This document shows, piece after piece, positions 46,106 through 55,633 of a DNA stretch of 64,000 bases. The DNA lies in NCBI GenBank assembly GCA_019188255.1, contig JAETXT010000003.1:6324001-6388000 (forward strand), written 5' to 3'. Numbering within the stretch: position 1 is the stretch's first letter; every line of letters starts with the position of its first letter. Source of the DNA: Verticillium longisporum (taxonomy: Eukaryota; Ascomycota; Sordariomycetes; Glomerellales; Plectosphaerellaceae). A program made the position numbers and the translations under genes. The notes beneath the pieces are model-generated. The model was given only the letters and a program-made list of their open reading frames with translations. It did not search any database and was not told the DNA's origin.

Positions 46106-46656
46106 CCCTCGACACGATCTACTTGCATGAGGAGGAATAAAATGTATAACAGAGACCGGCCCGACTGCGCCGCATAGTTGTATACCTAGCCTAATATCAA
46201 CTCATAAAGCTGCTCTCTTCCGTCCCGATGAACTGCTGGTTTCTCTGGGCCAGACGACGAGACTAGGTGCACACAGGCTGTTTGGGGGCACTTTGTAATG
46301 GTTGCATGAATGTAACGAAGGTGCACAAATTTAGAGTGCCGCGTTAAAGCTGGGTACAAATTAAGTGGGAAACCCGGGGAGCTTTCCGAATATTCACGCA
46401 TGGTTACAACTCAGCACTCATCAAGTCATGAGTATCAGAAAAGTGAATGGGCAAGCGAATGTGTCGGCGTTTGTCGTGTCACCCACGCCGTCTCGGCTTA
46501 CACTGAAGTGTTCCCGCTACCGGACACGCATTGTTGTAACTGGAGAAGCATGGTGGGCACGGTATCACCAATCGAAACACAAGATCATTGTAAACAACTT
46601 TCATATTCAAGACACTTTCATAAATCATAAGAGCCCATTTTGCTTCCACCCCTCCG
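46106..46656. other. Convergent intergenic region
   Basis: The 3' flanks of the metaxin-like gene and the dioxygenase gene. An AATAAA lies 31 nt after the metaxin stop. No gene is seen. Confidence 0.6.
46136..46141 (+). terminator. Likely polyadenylation signal AATAAA
   Basis: A canonical AATAAA lies 31 nt downstream of the metaxin-like stop codon, on the coding strand. Confidence 0.55.
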
Positions 46657-48294
46657 TTACAGATCGGCCTTGTTCACGCCCCTCTCGGCACAGTACTTGT
46701 CGACCTCCTTCTGCAGCGTATCCTTCTGCCTCTCGACGAGGTCCATGACGTCCGTCAGCTCGTCGCCGAGAGCGGCGTCGCCCTCGGCCCCGCCGACGTC
46801 GGCGTAGAGCCTGCTCATCTCGGCCAGCACGGCCTGCAGCTGGTTGGGCAGCCAGGTGACGATGGGGCTGCCGCCCGTGGCGGTCGGGTGGCTCGTCCGC
46901 TTGAGGATGTACTCGCGCGCGAAGCACCAGTGGCGCCAGCGGAAGTCGCGGACCTGGTGTAGGATCTTGATCCACAGGCGGCGCGACTCGAGGAGGGCCT
47001 CGCGCTCGTCGGCGGCGGCGGGCAGAGGCTGGGCGGCGCCGTCGGGGCCGAGGCCGAGGACGAGGCGCTTGACGTCGAGCTCGGCGGCGCGCTCGGCGAC
47101 GTAGCCCAGGAAGGCGCGGTGGTTGCTGGGGCGGTACTCGCGGAAGTCGCGCAGAATGGCCGTCAGCGGCGTGTCGGGCATGGTCACCTGCAGGAGGTTG
47201 TCCATGAGGGGCACGATCGAGTCGTTGGCGCCCGACTCGCCGCGGAAGGAGAGGGGCTCGTCCGAGACACCCTCGTAGGTGACGCCGTGCGGGAACATGG
47301 ACTGCGACGTGATGCCGAAGATGAAGGTGCGGAACGACGTGTAGGACATGGGCTTCGACTTGGACCACATGGTCTCCATGGCCGCATTGATCTTGCGCAG
47401 CGACGCGAGCACGTTGGCGAGCGACTGGTTTATGTCCTCGCGCTGATGCAGCGAGAGAGCCGCGTTGGGCGACGTGTTGGCGGCGTGTGCCAGCAGGGAG
47501 ACGGCGCCCTTGACGAGGGGCCCGGAGTTCTTGACCATTTCAATGTGGACGAGCACGAAGCCGGCTTCGGAGGATGTGGGATCGAGGCCGTGCTCAAAAG
47601 CGCGGATGAGGCGGAGGTTGTCGTAGTCCATGCCTTGTTTGGGATCCTCGAGGCGATAGTTGAAGAGGGCGTACGAGCCCGCATATTCCATGAAAGGCTT
47701 GAAGCCGGTGCTAGTTGCTGTTAGTGATTCGTCCTTGACGACGAGTGACTGTTGTTCGATAGGTCTGCACCATGCTCGGTGGTCCAGGTCATGGTGGTTG
47801 TGGACTCCAGGGAGACACATGCTAAAGAGAATCATGCCGACTTACAGCTCAGCACAGCGCGCCATCGGCCTGGCAATCTGCTTCGGCAGCACGTCCCTAC
47901 CAAGACCATACGGCTCTCCTTTGACGAAGCGCTCGTGGCAGGGCTCGAGCAGGTACGCCGACAAGAGGAAGGAGTAGTCACGGTAGAGGGCGTTCATGAC
48001 GGGCAGGTCGTCCTTGTAGCGCTCAATGTGCTCCGTCAGGTCCGGCAGCACGTCCGTGACTGCGCCAACAATCTAGATGTTGGCCAGCAAGACAGGCGAT
48101 CCATCAAACAGCTTGCTGGGCATGCGGGACATCAATGACTCGTCGGGATCAAACGCGGAGGGGAGGGCAACGACGGGGTCGGCGCGGGGCAGGAAGCCCC
48201 TGGTGGTTGACACCATGAAGGCTGGAAGGGATTTGTCATGAGGACGAGTGTCGTCGAGGACAGGGAAGGACGCCGAAGCACCGAGCGAACCCAT
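46657..48294 (-). CDS. Indoleamine 2,3-dioxygenase family gene with an in-frame TAG
   Basis: The layout is 47846-48294 then 46657-47710, joined over a 135-nt intron (GTAAGT...CTAG) that links ARCAEL to TGFKPFMEYAG. This gives 500 codons. The enzyme family opens the indole ring of tryptophan with heme and O2 and starts the kynurenine route to NAD. The expected proximal heme ligand is the His of FRWRHWCFAREYI (about residue 410), which matches the R-x-x-H pattern of IDO enzymes. GGSPIVTWLPNQL follows it, and PSNHRAFLGYV is also family-like. The start is ATG 48292-48294. Codon 74 (48073-48075) is TAG, between SPVLLANI and IVGAVTDVLPDL, in the same frame on both sides. I find no convincing intron that removes it. 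The gene is thus either mutated, mis-sequenced or spliced in an unusual way. Confidence 0.85.
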
Positions 48295-48305
48295 TGTGTT
48301 GGAAG

Positions 48306-48349
48306 GGAGAGAGAGAGAGTGTGTGTGTGAGAGAGTGCGTGCGTGTGTA
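48306..48349. repeat. GA/GT compound microsatellite in dioxygenase leader
   Basis: GA units are followed by GT, GA and GTGC/GT units, 12 to 55 nt upstream of the start codon. In transcript sense this is a CA/CT-rich leader. Confidence 0.9.
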
Positions 48350-48563
48350 TAAGTCAAAGACTGTGGCCTGGGACAGAATGCAGACGTCTGGGATCGATTA
48401 GGACCAAGGCGTTGGGTCTCCTAGCCTTCTGGGAGCAAAAGAAATGAGATGAAATTTGAGAAGATGATGGATTTGGGAGGGGGTTTGGTGCGTGTGGGAG
48501 AGGCTTGCAAGTCAGGCTCTAAACACCACTCTCTGGCTGGCCGCACTCGCTAATATACATCGT

Positions 48564-48582
48564 GGCCGGAAGCATTCCGGCC
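48564..48582. promoter_or_regulatory. CGG-N7-CCG inverted repeat, copy 1
   Basis: GGCCGGAA-GCA-TTCCGGCC is a perfect 8-bp inverted repeat with a 3-nt centre, 270 bp upstream of the dioxygenase start. CGG-N7-CCG has the form of sites bound by Zn(II)2Cys6 factors. A near copy lies 520 bp further on. Confidence 0.55.
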
Positions 48583-49083
48583 TCAAGTGAGGGGGAGAGG
48601 TCAAGGCCACCCAAACCATGTTCGGGCCCTCCGGTTTCTCTTTGTCATATCAAACACCCTACTGTCGACGTGGAAGGTCAGCTGTGGTCATCCAGCATCC
48701 CACGTATGCCAGATGGACAGGCGGTTGACTCGTGGATGCTGATTCTGGTCAAGATAGTGAGTGAGGCATGTCTGCTGAGGTCGCTGAGGTTCGCCTCTGG
48801 GCGAGCATGGCATTCGCTGCGTCAGGCGCCACTTGTGTTGTGCGATCAAAACTCGTCGCAGCGGCTGGAAGTCTGGAAGACGTATACATGGACCGTGTAG
48901 TTCCCCCTTCTGGCCATCGCTGACCATCTACCCCAGCCTGATTCCCCAGACCCCGAGCCGACGATGTGAAGGCGAACGGACGGAAGCGAAGCAAAGGGCG
49001 CGGGAAAAGAGGGGGATGGTTGAGTAATGGATTGCGCAAGATTGGAATGATGACCCACATAAACCCCGACACTTGCCGGCCGT

Positions 49084-49102
49084 GGCCGGAAGAGTTCCGG
49101 CC
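49084..49102. promoter_or_regulatory. CGG-N7-CCG inverted repeat, copy 2
   Basis: GGCCGGAA-GAG-TTCCGGCC has the same arms as copy 1. The match also covers CGT before and TC after, while farther flanks differ. Confidence 0.55.
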
Positions 49103-49532
49103 TCTTGGCGTGCCCGGCTTCGGACCAGGGTGCCACAGATAAGGTCCCCCACGGCCCCGACTCCAAACCGTTGCTTCGCAGCCCACAATTTGATAACGAT
49201 GAATGCAAGGGCACAGTCTAGCTGGATGAGACATAAAAGAGTTTGTATTGGATTTGCATGCCCACCCCGCGTGCGTGGGGTGGTCTACAGTGTGATAAGC
49301 AACACGAAGCTGCCTAGGAGAGTGAGAAGGCGACCGATCATATGCCGGCCATGCTAAGAAACCTCCCTCCCCATCGTCGATTATATTCCTCCGCCCTAAC
49401 CTTCATGTCGAGTCGTGTCCCATTAGAGGCTTCTGTCTGCCCTGTCATAAAGTGTCGTACCCTGATGGTCTGGTCAATACAGTCTTCAACGCCGGTTGAT
49501 CGTCAGGTCGTACGAACCTCCGCAAACTAACT

Positions 49533-50645
49533 TCAAGGAAGAGCGATGGTCCTCCAGGCAATTGCTGAAGCGTCGTCTCCAGGGAATGCCAAGGTCATGA
49601 TGCCGGGCCCACTGGGTGCAGCACTGACAGCAGCAGCTGCCGGCTCTGCGCCCGGGGCCACGCTTCTTGCTTCTTGTGCCACGACCTCCGCAGGCGCAGG
49701 CGGAAGTGTTGCCTCCGGCGCGGCCTCGAGAGCCGCAGCACTGGAGGGCAGAGATGCGCTGGCTTCAGGGGCGCCAGGAGATGCAAGCGCCATGCCGAGA
49801 AGGGCTGTGTCGTCTACACCTGTGGGAATGGCTTCCAGGTTGGCTGAGAGATTCTCTGACGCAGAAGTGTCGTCCACGATGACGGAGAGACCCTCCAGAT
49901 CCGATGACAACGACGCTGCAACCGGGAGTGGTGTAGGGTCGTCAAAGATGTACTCGGTCAAGGTCTGTGTGATTGTCAAGGTACAGCCGCTGGCGCCTGC
50001 CCTGACGGACGACGTGACAGCTGTCTCGGAATCGCCAGCACTTGCGCCGAGGCCATTGTCGACTCCCTGAATCACTGACGCGGTCGAGTTCGCTGCCAAA
50101 GAGTTTGCCGAGTTTGCTACACCGGTCATTAGCTGATCAGGGACAGGACCACTTACCACAAAGTCGGGAGCGCCGGTCGCTGTGCCTTCCTGCTTGTCGG
50201 GGTCAGAGGCGGCATCCGCGGGCAGAGAGCCGCCAGAGGAACCAGACGAGCCTGTGCCCGCGGCAGCTCCATCTGGTACCTGGCCACCGGGTGTCAGCGC
50301 AGCAGCCTGGCCTTTCATCAAGGCAGAGAGCCTTTGTTCGACGTCATGGACGTCCGCGATGAGTTCCTTCAGCTCCTGTTCCGGCACCGCAACGCCAGCA
50401 GTAGAAGTACGCCTGACAATCTCCAACACGGCAGTCGGCACACGGTGACCGCCGTGAAACATGCCGCCGGGGACATTCCTGGCTTCCAGGGAGGCATCGT
50501 TTTGTCCGCCAGCCAGCGCCAGAGCATTGCCTTGGCCATGCTGCGAGCTGGGCTCTAGAGATTTCCCACGAAGCACTGCGCCTGATGAGCCTTGAAAGGC
50601 GGCGGCAAGCACGACAAGGCTGTTGGCAACGTTCTTGAAAGACAT
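49533..50645 (-). CDS. Secreted Ala/Ser-rich protein of unknown function
   Basis: This is a 370-residue single-exon frame. The start is ATG 50643-50645, which opens a likely signal peptide (MSFKNVANSLVVLAAAFQGS). A short helical region at about 85-110 (EQELKELIADVHDVEQRLSA) is the only ordered-looking segment. It is followed by a Gly/Ser/Ala-rich stretch, a segment with one Cys (ASGCTLTITQTLTEYIF), and an Ala/Pro-rich tail. No domain is recognised and there is no clear GPI signal. Codon use matches the neighbours. At 50117-50156 an intron-like string (GTAAGT...CTAATGAC...TAG) lies inside the frame. It is only 40 nt, and removing it would shift the frame to an early stop, so I keep the unspliced reading. 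It could be a wall or effector-type secreted protein; this is inference. Confidence 0.7.
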   Translation of the reverse strand: MSFKNVANSLVVLAAAFQGSSGAVLRGKSLEPSSQHGQGNALALAGGQNDASLEARNVPGGMFHGGHRVPTAVLEIVRRTSTAGVAVPEQELKELIADVHDVEQRLSALMKGQAAALTPGGQVPDGAAAGTGSSGSSGGSLPADAASDPDKQEGTATGAPDFVVSGPVPDQLMTGVANSANSLAANSTASVIQGVDNGLGASAGDSETAVTSSVRAGASGCTLTITQTLTEYIFDDPTPLPVAASLSSDLEGLSVIVDDTSASENLSANLEAIPTGVDDTALLGMALASPGAPEASASLPSSAAALEAAPEATLPPAPAEVVAQEARSVAPGAEPAAAAVSAAPSGPGIMTLAFPGDDASAIAWRTIALP

Positions 50646-51785
50646 GATAGAGTATAACGAATTGTTTGGGTATGATGATCAATGTCAAGGTTGCGCACTA
50701 CAGGACTCGTCGAAGAGCACCTATTATAGATTCGCTTTCTTGGACCGTCGCGTGGTGCGCAGCAACGCATTCCAGTAGCCGTTGCCAGTATCTGCTGGAC
50801 ACACATTCCAGAGATCTCGCCAAGGTCTCATCACCCCTCTCGATGTGACCTTTTGTGAATTCAGCCAAGGACGGCTGCCAAGTTTGCCATGTGCCATGTG
50901 CCCTTACGAAGGTCCAGATTCACGGTAAGAAATAACAATCTGAGTTGTCATGATGTTGGTACAATATGACAGGAGCACCATGGAATGCATGATTGACGAG
51001 GTGACAAACGATCGCTGCGCAAGTTGCTCCATGCAGAGGGCCGCGTGCACAAAAAGCTGGCAGTCTCTCTCTCTCGGCCTCTGAGTACGATCAATTGATG
51101 TCCTGGTCAGGGCGTGACGCAAGAAGCGTGCCTTGTGGAGCGATTAGCTCAGATGGGGGGCTCTGCTACCTACCGATCCTCATCACCAGCCCGATAGAAG
51201 TTGGCTTTTTCTGAGGGAGGGAAGAAAATGCGATGACCAGCGGACAATCGATTCACAATGGATCTAGAGTTGACCCTTTGCGCAAGAGTCCAGGCATGTC
51301 CGACGGCAAAAAATAATTTGGCCTGGGCCTCCAGGTTTGGCAATGCCGACGTGGTCGATTTGGTTATGAAGGTGGTGGGGTGCCCGGTCAGCGGCAACAA
51401 TATACTTTGCGAAGCCTGTCACATTTCGGCGCAGGCTGTAGGCTTTCTGTAGGTAGACGAGGATAGACCTTGGGCGCCCAAAGACCACATCACCAAGGCG
51501 TTCCAAGAGGAAGATGTTGCACGACTGAAGTGGAGGCCACAGAAATACTGTTCGGGTGCCCAACCCTGGCGGAGCATATGCCGAGACTAGGTAGATGTTT
51601 CTCTCATGGCGGAGGAGTATGATCACTCGGAACACTGACTGGTAGGCATTCCGTGGAGGTGCAAGTCATGAGATGAGCTGGCGTTCCATGTGGATCAGGG
51701 TGAGAGGTTCTGGTGGGCGAAGCTTGATTTGCTGCGACTCGTTGGAGAATCCACCGGTTGGCCCCCCCTCCATTGCCAGTCACGG

Positions 51786-51799
51786 CGTTAACGTTAACG
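51786..51799. other. Perfect 14-bp palindrome
   Basis: CGTTAACGTTAACG reads the same on both strands. It lies in intergenic DNA about 1.2 kb before Ies4. Confidence 0.8.
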
Positions 51800-52761
51800 G
51801 GGGCACAGAAGGTACCTACCTTGCTTGGGATGACCGTGGTGTTCGGAGAAGAAAGACCTGACGCTGACACTGGCGGGACGGGACAGGGCAGGGCAGGCCC
51901 CTTCTCCAAATGGTGGTGATGAATGGAGATGAGGACGCCAGAGATGATTTCAGATGCGCTTGGCCACTTTGGGTAGGATGCGAGTGGAGGATGCCTGTTG
52001 CCAGCCAGTTGGTCAGGGCTCCCCGTCTCCGTCGTGATGGCCCGAGGATGTTTGGGAGTCGGGATGGGCGGAAGAAGGGTGTTTCGCTAGGTGACAACAA
52101 GGAAATCATGCCTGAGGCCTGAGGGGGCAGAAGCAAGGAGCAGGCCGGATCAACCCAGGCGCCGAGCTCTCTCCTTTTCTTCCCTCCTGGGACAAGTACA
52201 CCAAGGGCAGGCGAAGGTGGGCACAGGGAAGGGACCTGAGCTTGGTAGGAGCACAGACCATGTCTGGTTACGTGACCAGACAAGGGCGATCCACCCTTTC
52301 CCTTTCCCCTTCGCTCTTGCCTTTCTCGCTTACCCACTTCCCACGACTGCCCGTCCCCGGCTGTAGAGGCCAGTGCCTTGTGCTGGCGCGCGAGGAAGAG
52401 ACAAGGTCGATTTCTCGAGCGAGCCCAGCCCAGCAGCATGAGAAGTCTACCACCGCTCATTGTCACGCCGCCGGGCACTCGCGACAAAATGAGACGCCAA
52501 ACCTACCAGATGGGCTCCCCCATAAAATAAAAATTCTCCCTCCTCCCCATCGCATCATCCCATCACCCATCCCAGCATCACTGTTTCCCTGCCTTTTGCC
52601 ATCACCGTCACCATCACTGACGACTCGCCGCCGCCCTTCTCCGACCGTCCACCAAAAGCCCGCAGTCTGCCCCTGCGACCATCGGCCAGATCACCACGAG
52701 CGGCTCCAGCTCCAGCTCCGCTCTCTGCCTCGCTGGAAGAAGACTGGCCCAACCGCCACTC

Positions 52762-52794
52762 CGTCCGTCCATCCATCCATCCATCCATTCATTC
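52762..52794. repeat. CATC tetranucleotide repeat in Ies4 leader
   Basis: GTCC/ATCC/ATTC units run in tandem about 195 nt before the Ies4 start. Confidence 0.9.
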
Positions 52795-52986
52795 ACCCAG
52801 TTCCATTCTCCTTCCTGTCCATCCCCCATCCCCAGTCACCCCGAACGCAACCCATTGCGGCTCGCCCCTTGGTGACAAAACCACCCGCAAACACCAACTC
52901 GTTGGCACCTTTCTTGTCTGCCTCCCAACCATTCGCCCGCCCCATTTCCCTCCCTCCCAACCACACACGCAACATCATCCATCGCC

Positions 52987-53926
52987 ATGGCTCCGGCATC
53001 CAAGTCATCCGTCAGTCGACGCAAGTCCAACGGCGCAACGGGCGCCCTGACCATCGTCCTCAAAGTCTCCCCCGACAGGCTCAAGGACCTTCTCGACCCC
53101 CAACCCACCAAGGAAGAAACGCCTGTCAAGGACTCGCCCGAGGACAAGGTCGCCTTACCCACAGAGGAGAGTAAGCCCGAATCCGCCGCCGCCTCGCCTG
53201 CGCCCAGCAACACGCAGCCCACGACTGTCGCGGCCAACGGCGAGAACGCGTCCGACTCGAACCCTGCCACGCCTGCCGCCACTGCGAACGGAACACCTGC
53301 ACCAGGCACTATGGCGCCTCCCGTCGACGGCTCGAAGAAGAAGGGAACCAAACGATCCGCAGGCGCCGCCAATGGCCTCGGACCCGATGGCCTGCCTAAG
53401 GTCAGGGGCAAGCCCGGTCCCAAGAAGAAGGCTCGACTGTAAGTAACCCTGTTCATGACCGCCCGTCTATCCGCGCCATTCAAGCTGACCACAGTCTAGG
53501 GAGGACGGTACCATCGATCCCAATAGCACCGGTCGCGGCGGTGCCGGCGCTCACAAGCTTGGACCCAAGGCCAATCAGGGCGCCATCAATGCCGGCCTTC
53601 GCGCCCTCGACAGGTCAGGCAAGCCTTGTCGCAAGTGGTCCAAGGGTGGATTCACGATGAAGAGCTTCACAGGAGTCGTATGGGAGGTTCCTCGCTGGAC
53701 GGCGCCGCCTCACATTGTCATCCAGCCGTCAGATGACTCCAACGCTGCCTCTGCCGACAGCAGTTCGAAGGAGAACAAAGAGGTCAATGACGAACCAAAG
53801 AGCGACGCCAACAGTGCCATGCCAAACAGCAATGCAAACAGCGCCGCCGGCGTTGAGGCCAACAGCGGCCCCGGCAGCGCCGTTAATCCAAGCTCGCCAG
53901 CTCCGATGGCCATCCCGGCCGCTTAA
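52987..53926 (+). CDS. IES4: INO80 chromatin-remodelling complex subunit Ies4
   Basis: The exons are 52987-53438 and 53500-53926, giving 292 residues. The 61-nt intron (GTAAGT...CTAG, branch CTGAC) joins KKKARL to EDGTIDPNSTG. Ies4 is a small nuclear INO80 subunit; in yeast it is a checkpoint-kinase target. The N-terminal conserved block is TGALTIVLKVSPDRLKDLL. A long Ala/Thr/Pro-rich linker follows, then a basic segment KVRGKPGPKKKAR that looks like a nuclear signal. The second conserved block runs from GAHKLGPKANQGAINAGLRAL through GKPCRKWSKGGFTMKSFTGVVWEV, of which LGPKANQGAINAGLRAL and CRKWSKGGF are the clearest parts. The Asn/Ser-rich tail is disordered. An alternative acceptor five bases upstream (ACAG) would break the frame. 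Confidence 0.92.
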
Positions 53927-55633
53927 GAGATATTTCGTCCACGCTCGTGGCTTTGTGACGTCTCGTAGGTTATGTACAGATGGTTGAGTGGAGTTTGGGC
54001 GCCTGGTCGGAAATACCAGGCAGGTGACCCGTACCGCTGAATTTTTCTGGCGGTTTAGGGTTTATCTCTCATTTGCAGCAAGTGCAGGGCTCCTTGGACC
54101 CTTTATGGAGCGATGCGATTCTGCAGGCGTTGGGGCGAGGTTTTTTAACAGAGCATGATTGGCACTTTTGAGCTGCTCGAGGGCATTCGGCGTTTGCCAG
54201 GCAAGGCACATGTATTACGTTGGCAGTCGTTCAAGCATTTGCCGTGGATCAATTTTTTCTTTCCGAATAGACATGATTTCCAATACTGCGCAAACCACAG
54301 ATGGCTTGAGGCCATCCCAATCACCCTGTCGGTTGCGTGACTTTGTCCTGTTGAGATCTGTTGCTGAGAAAGGCAGCTCTATCCCGCTGTTGCCTCGATT
54401 ACCCGTCGTCAATGATGCACATTGTATAGCATGCCGTGGTCATCCAGGGCTGCTCGAAGCTTCAATGTTGGCCACAAGACTGGTGACCTCCATTGTGCAT
54501 CTGCACGGCACGATGAATGGCTCACAGCGAGTCATCAGCGTGGACACTTGGCCTTCAACAGCGACTCCATCTAGACAGGCGCCTTGATGGCGATGAAGAC
54601 GCGAGGTTGCGGGCTGACCAGTAAGATTAGGTAAGCCGCGTGCGATTCGCGAGCTTCTTGTCGGATAGCGTCTTCGGGTTGGATCCACAGCACCTTCCAA
54701 CTAAGCTACCTACCCAAGGTAGAGACAGTTACCTGTCGCACCTTGGGGTGATGTGTTGCGCCACCATTTTACTTATTGTTACGTTGGTGGATTGGAGCAT
54801 ACTCACAGGCAACTCATACATTGCCGACTATGATTTTGACCTTGGGCAGCGAATGTGGTGAGTGCAGCCCCAACGAATTATCAGTGACGATATTGCTGTT
54901 CACGGCCACTGTTGGACCCGCCAGCTGGGGCTGGCATGGGCGGGGTGGCTCACCTCACACTGCCACCTGGTACTGGGCGGTGGGTGCAGGGCGCTGTGAC
55001 CGACTCTGCTTAGCGCTTGACCAAGCCGGCCTAGCTGATGCGACGGCCCAAGGAGACCACCCGCGTGATGGGACGCCCTGCTGTAATCGGCACTGGCCGG
55101 GGGGGCCTGTCCAGCGAGGTGCATGACGGGACGTCCATGGGTACCACCTACCTGTGCCTATACTCTCCGCCCATCTCGACCTTCCGGACGACCTTCTTTC
55201 GTGCCTGCAACAACGTACGACTGCCATCTTAAGCCAGACAGTAGGTTCTGCGGCGTGCGTGTGACGCTTGCCAAGCTCCAGGACGTAGGCTTGATCATCG
55301 AACCTTGAGGACGACGCGTACAACCCTCACTCCACCCGAAACGATTACTGGACGGACACCAGCCATCTAGCTCCGACGTCACGACACGGCCTATCCGTTG
55401 ACAACACCGAAGCCCCCAACTCTTATCTACCGTCCAAACGACTGCGTCCCCTTGGATCACAGGACGCGAGCTTGTCCTGTTACCAGCCAGGTGTTCCTCC
55501 TTCGACTGAACACTTGTTCTTCGATTCCGGGTCTTGGTCCGAGGAGGCATCCGAAGTCTCGCCGCCGGCCCTCCGGTTAACGTCGCGGTCGCTGGCTGCA
55601 TCGCCCTTGCCCGGCTATTGACGACCCCTCACT
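53927..55633. other. 1.7-kb intergenic region
   Basis: The 3' flank of Ies4 and the promoter/leader of the Gid1-like gene. A TTTAGGGTTT string lies near 54054-54063 and TACCTACC tokens near 54706-54722. No gene is recognised. Confidence 0.55.

Larger units (their letters stand above)
48295..49532. other. Promoter of dioxygenase gene and 3' flank of secreted protein gene
   Basis: No coding frame is convincing. The stretch holds a GA/GT microsatellite in the dioxygenase leader and two near-identical CGG-N7-CCG inverted repeats, annotated separately. Confidence 0.6.
50646..52986. other. 2.3-kb divergent spacer
   Basis: The promoter of the secreted protein gene (left) and the promoter and leader of Ies4 (right). 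The last 500 nt are C/T-rich in Ies4 sense. It holds a CATC repeat and a 14-bp palindrome near 51.79 kb. No gene is seen. Confidence 0.55.

Noticed and set aside
51138..51215. tRNA-like A-box string (GATTAGCTCAGATGGG)
   Set aside because: No B box, no acceptor stem and no anticodon arm can be built around it.
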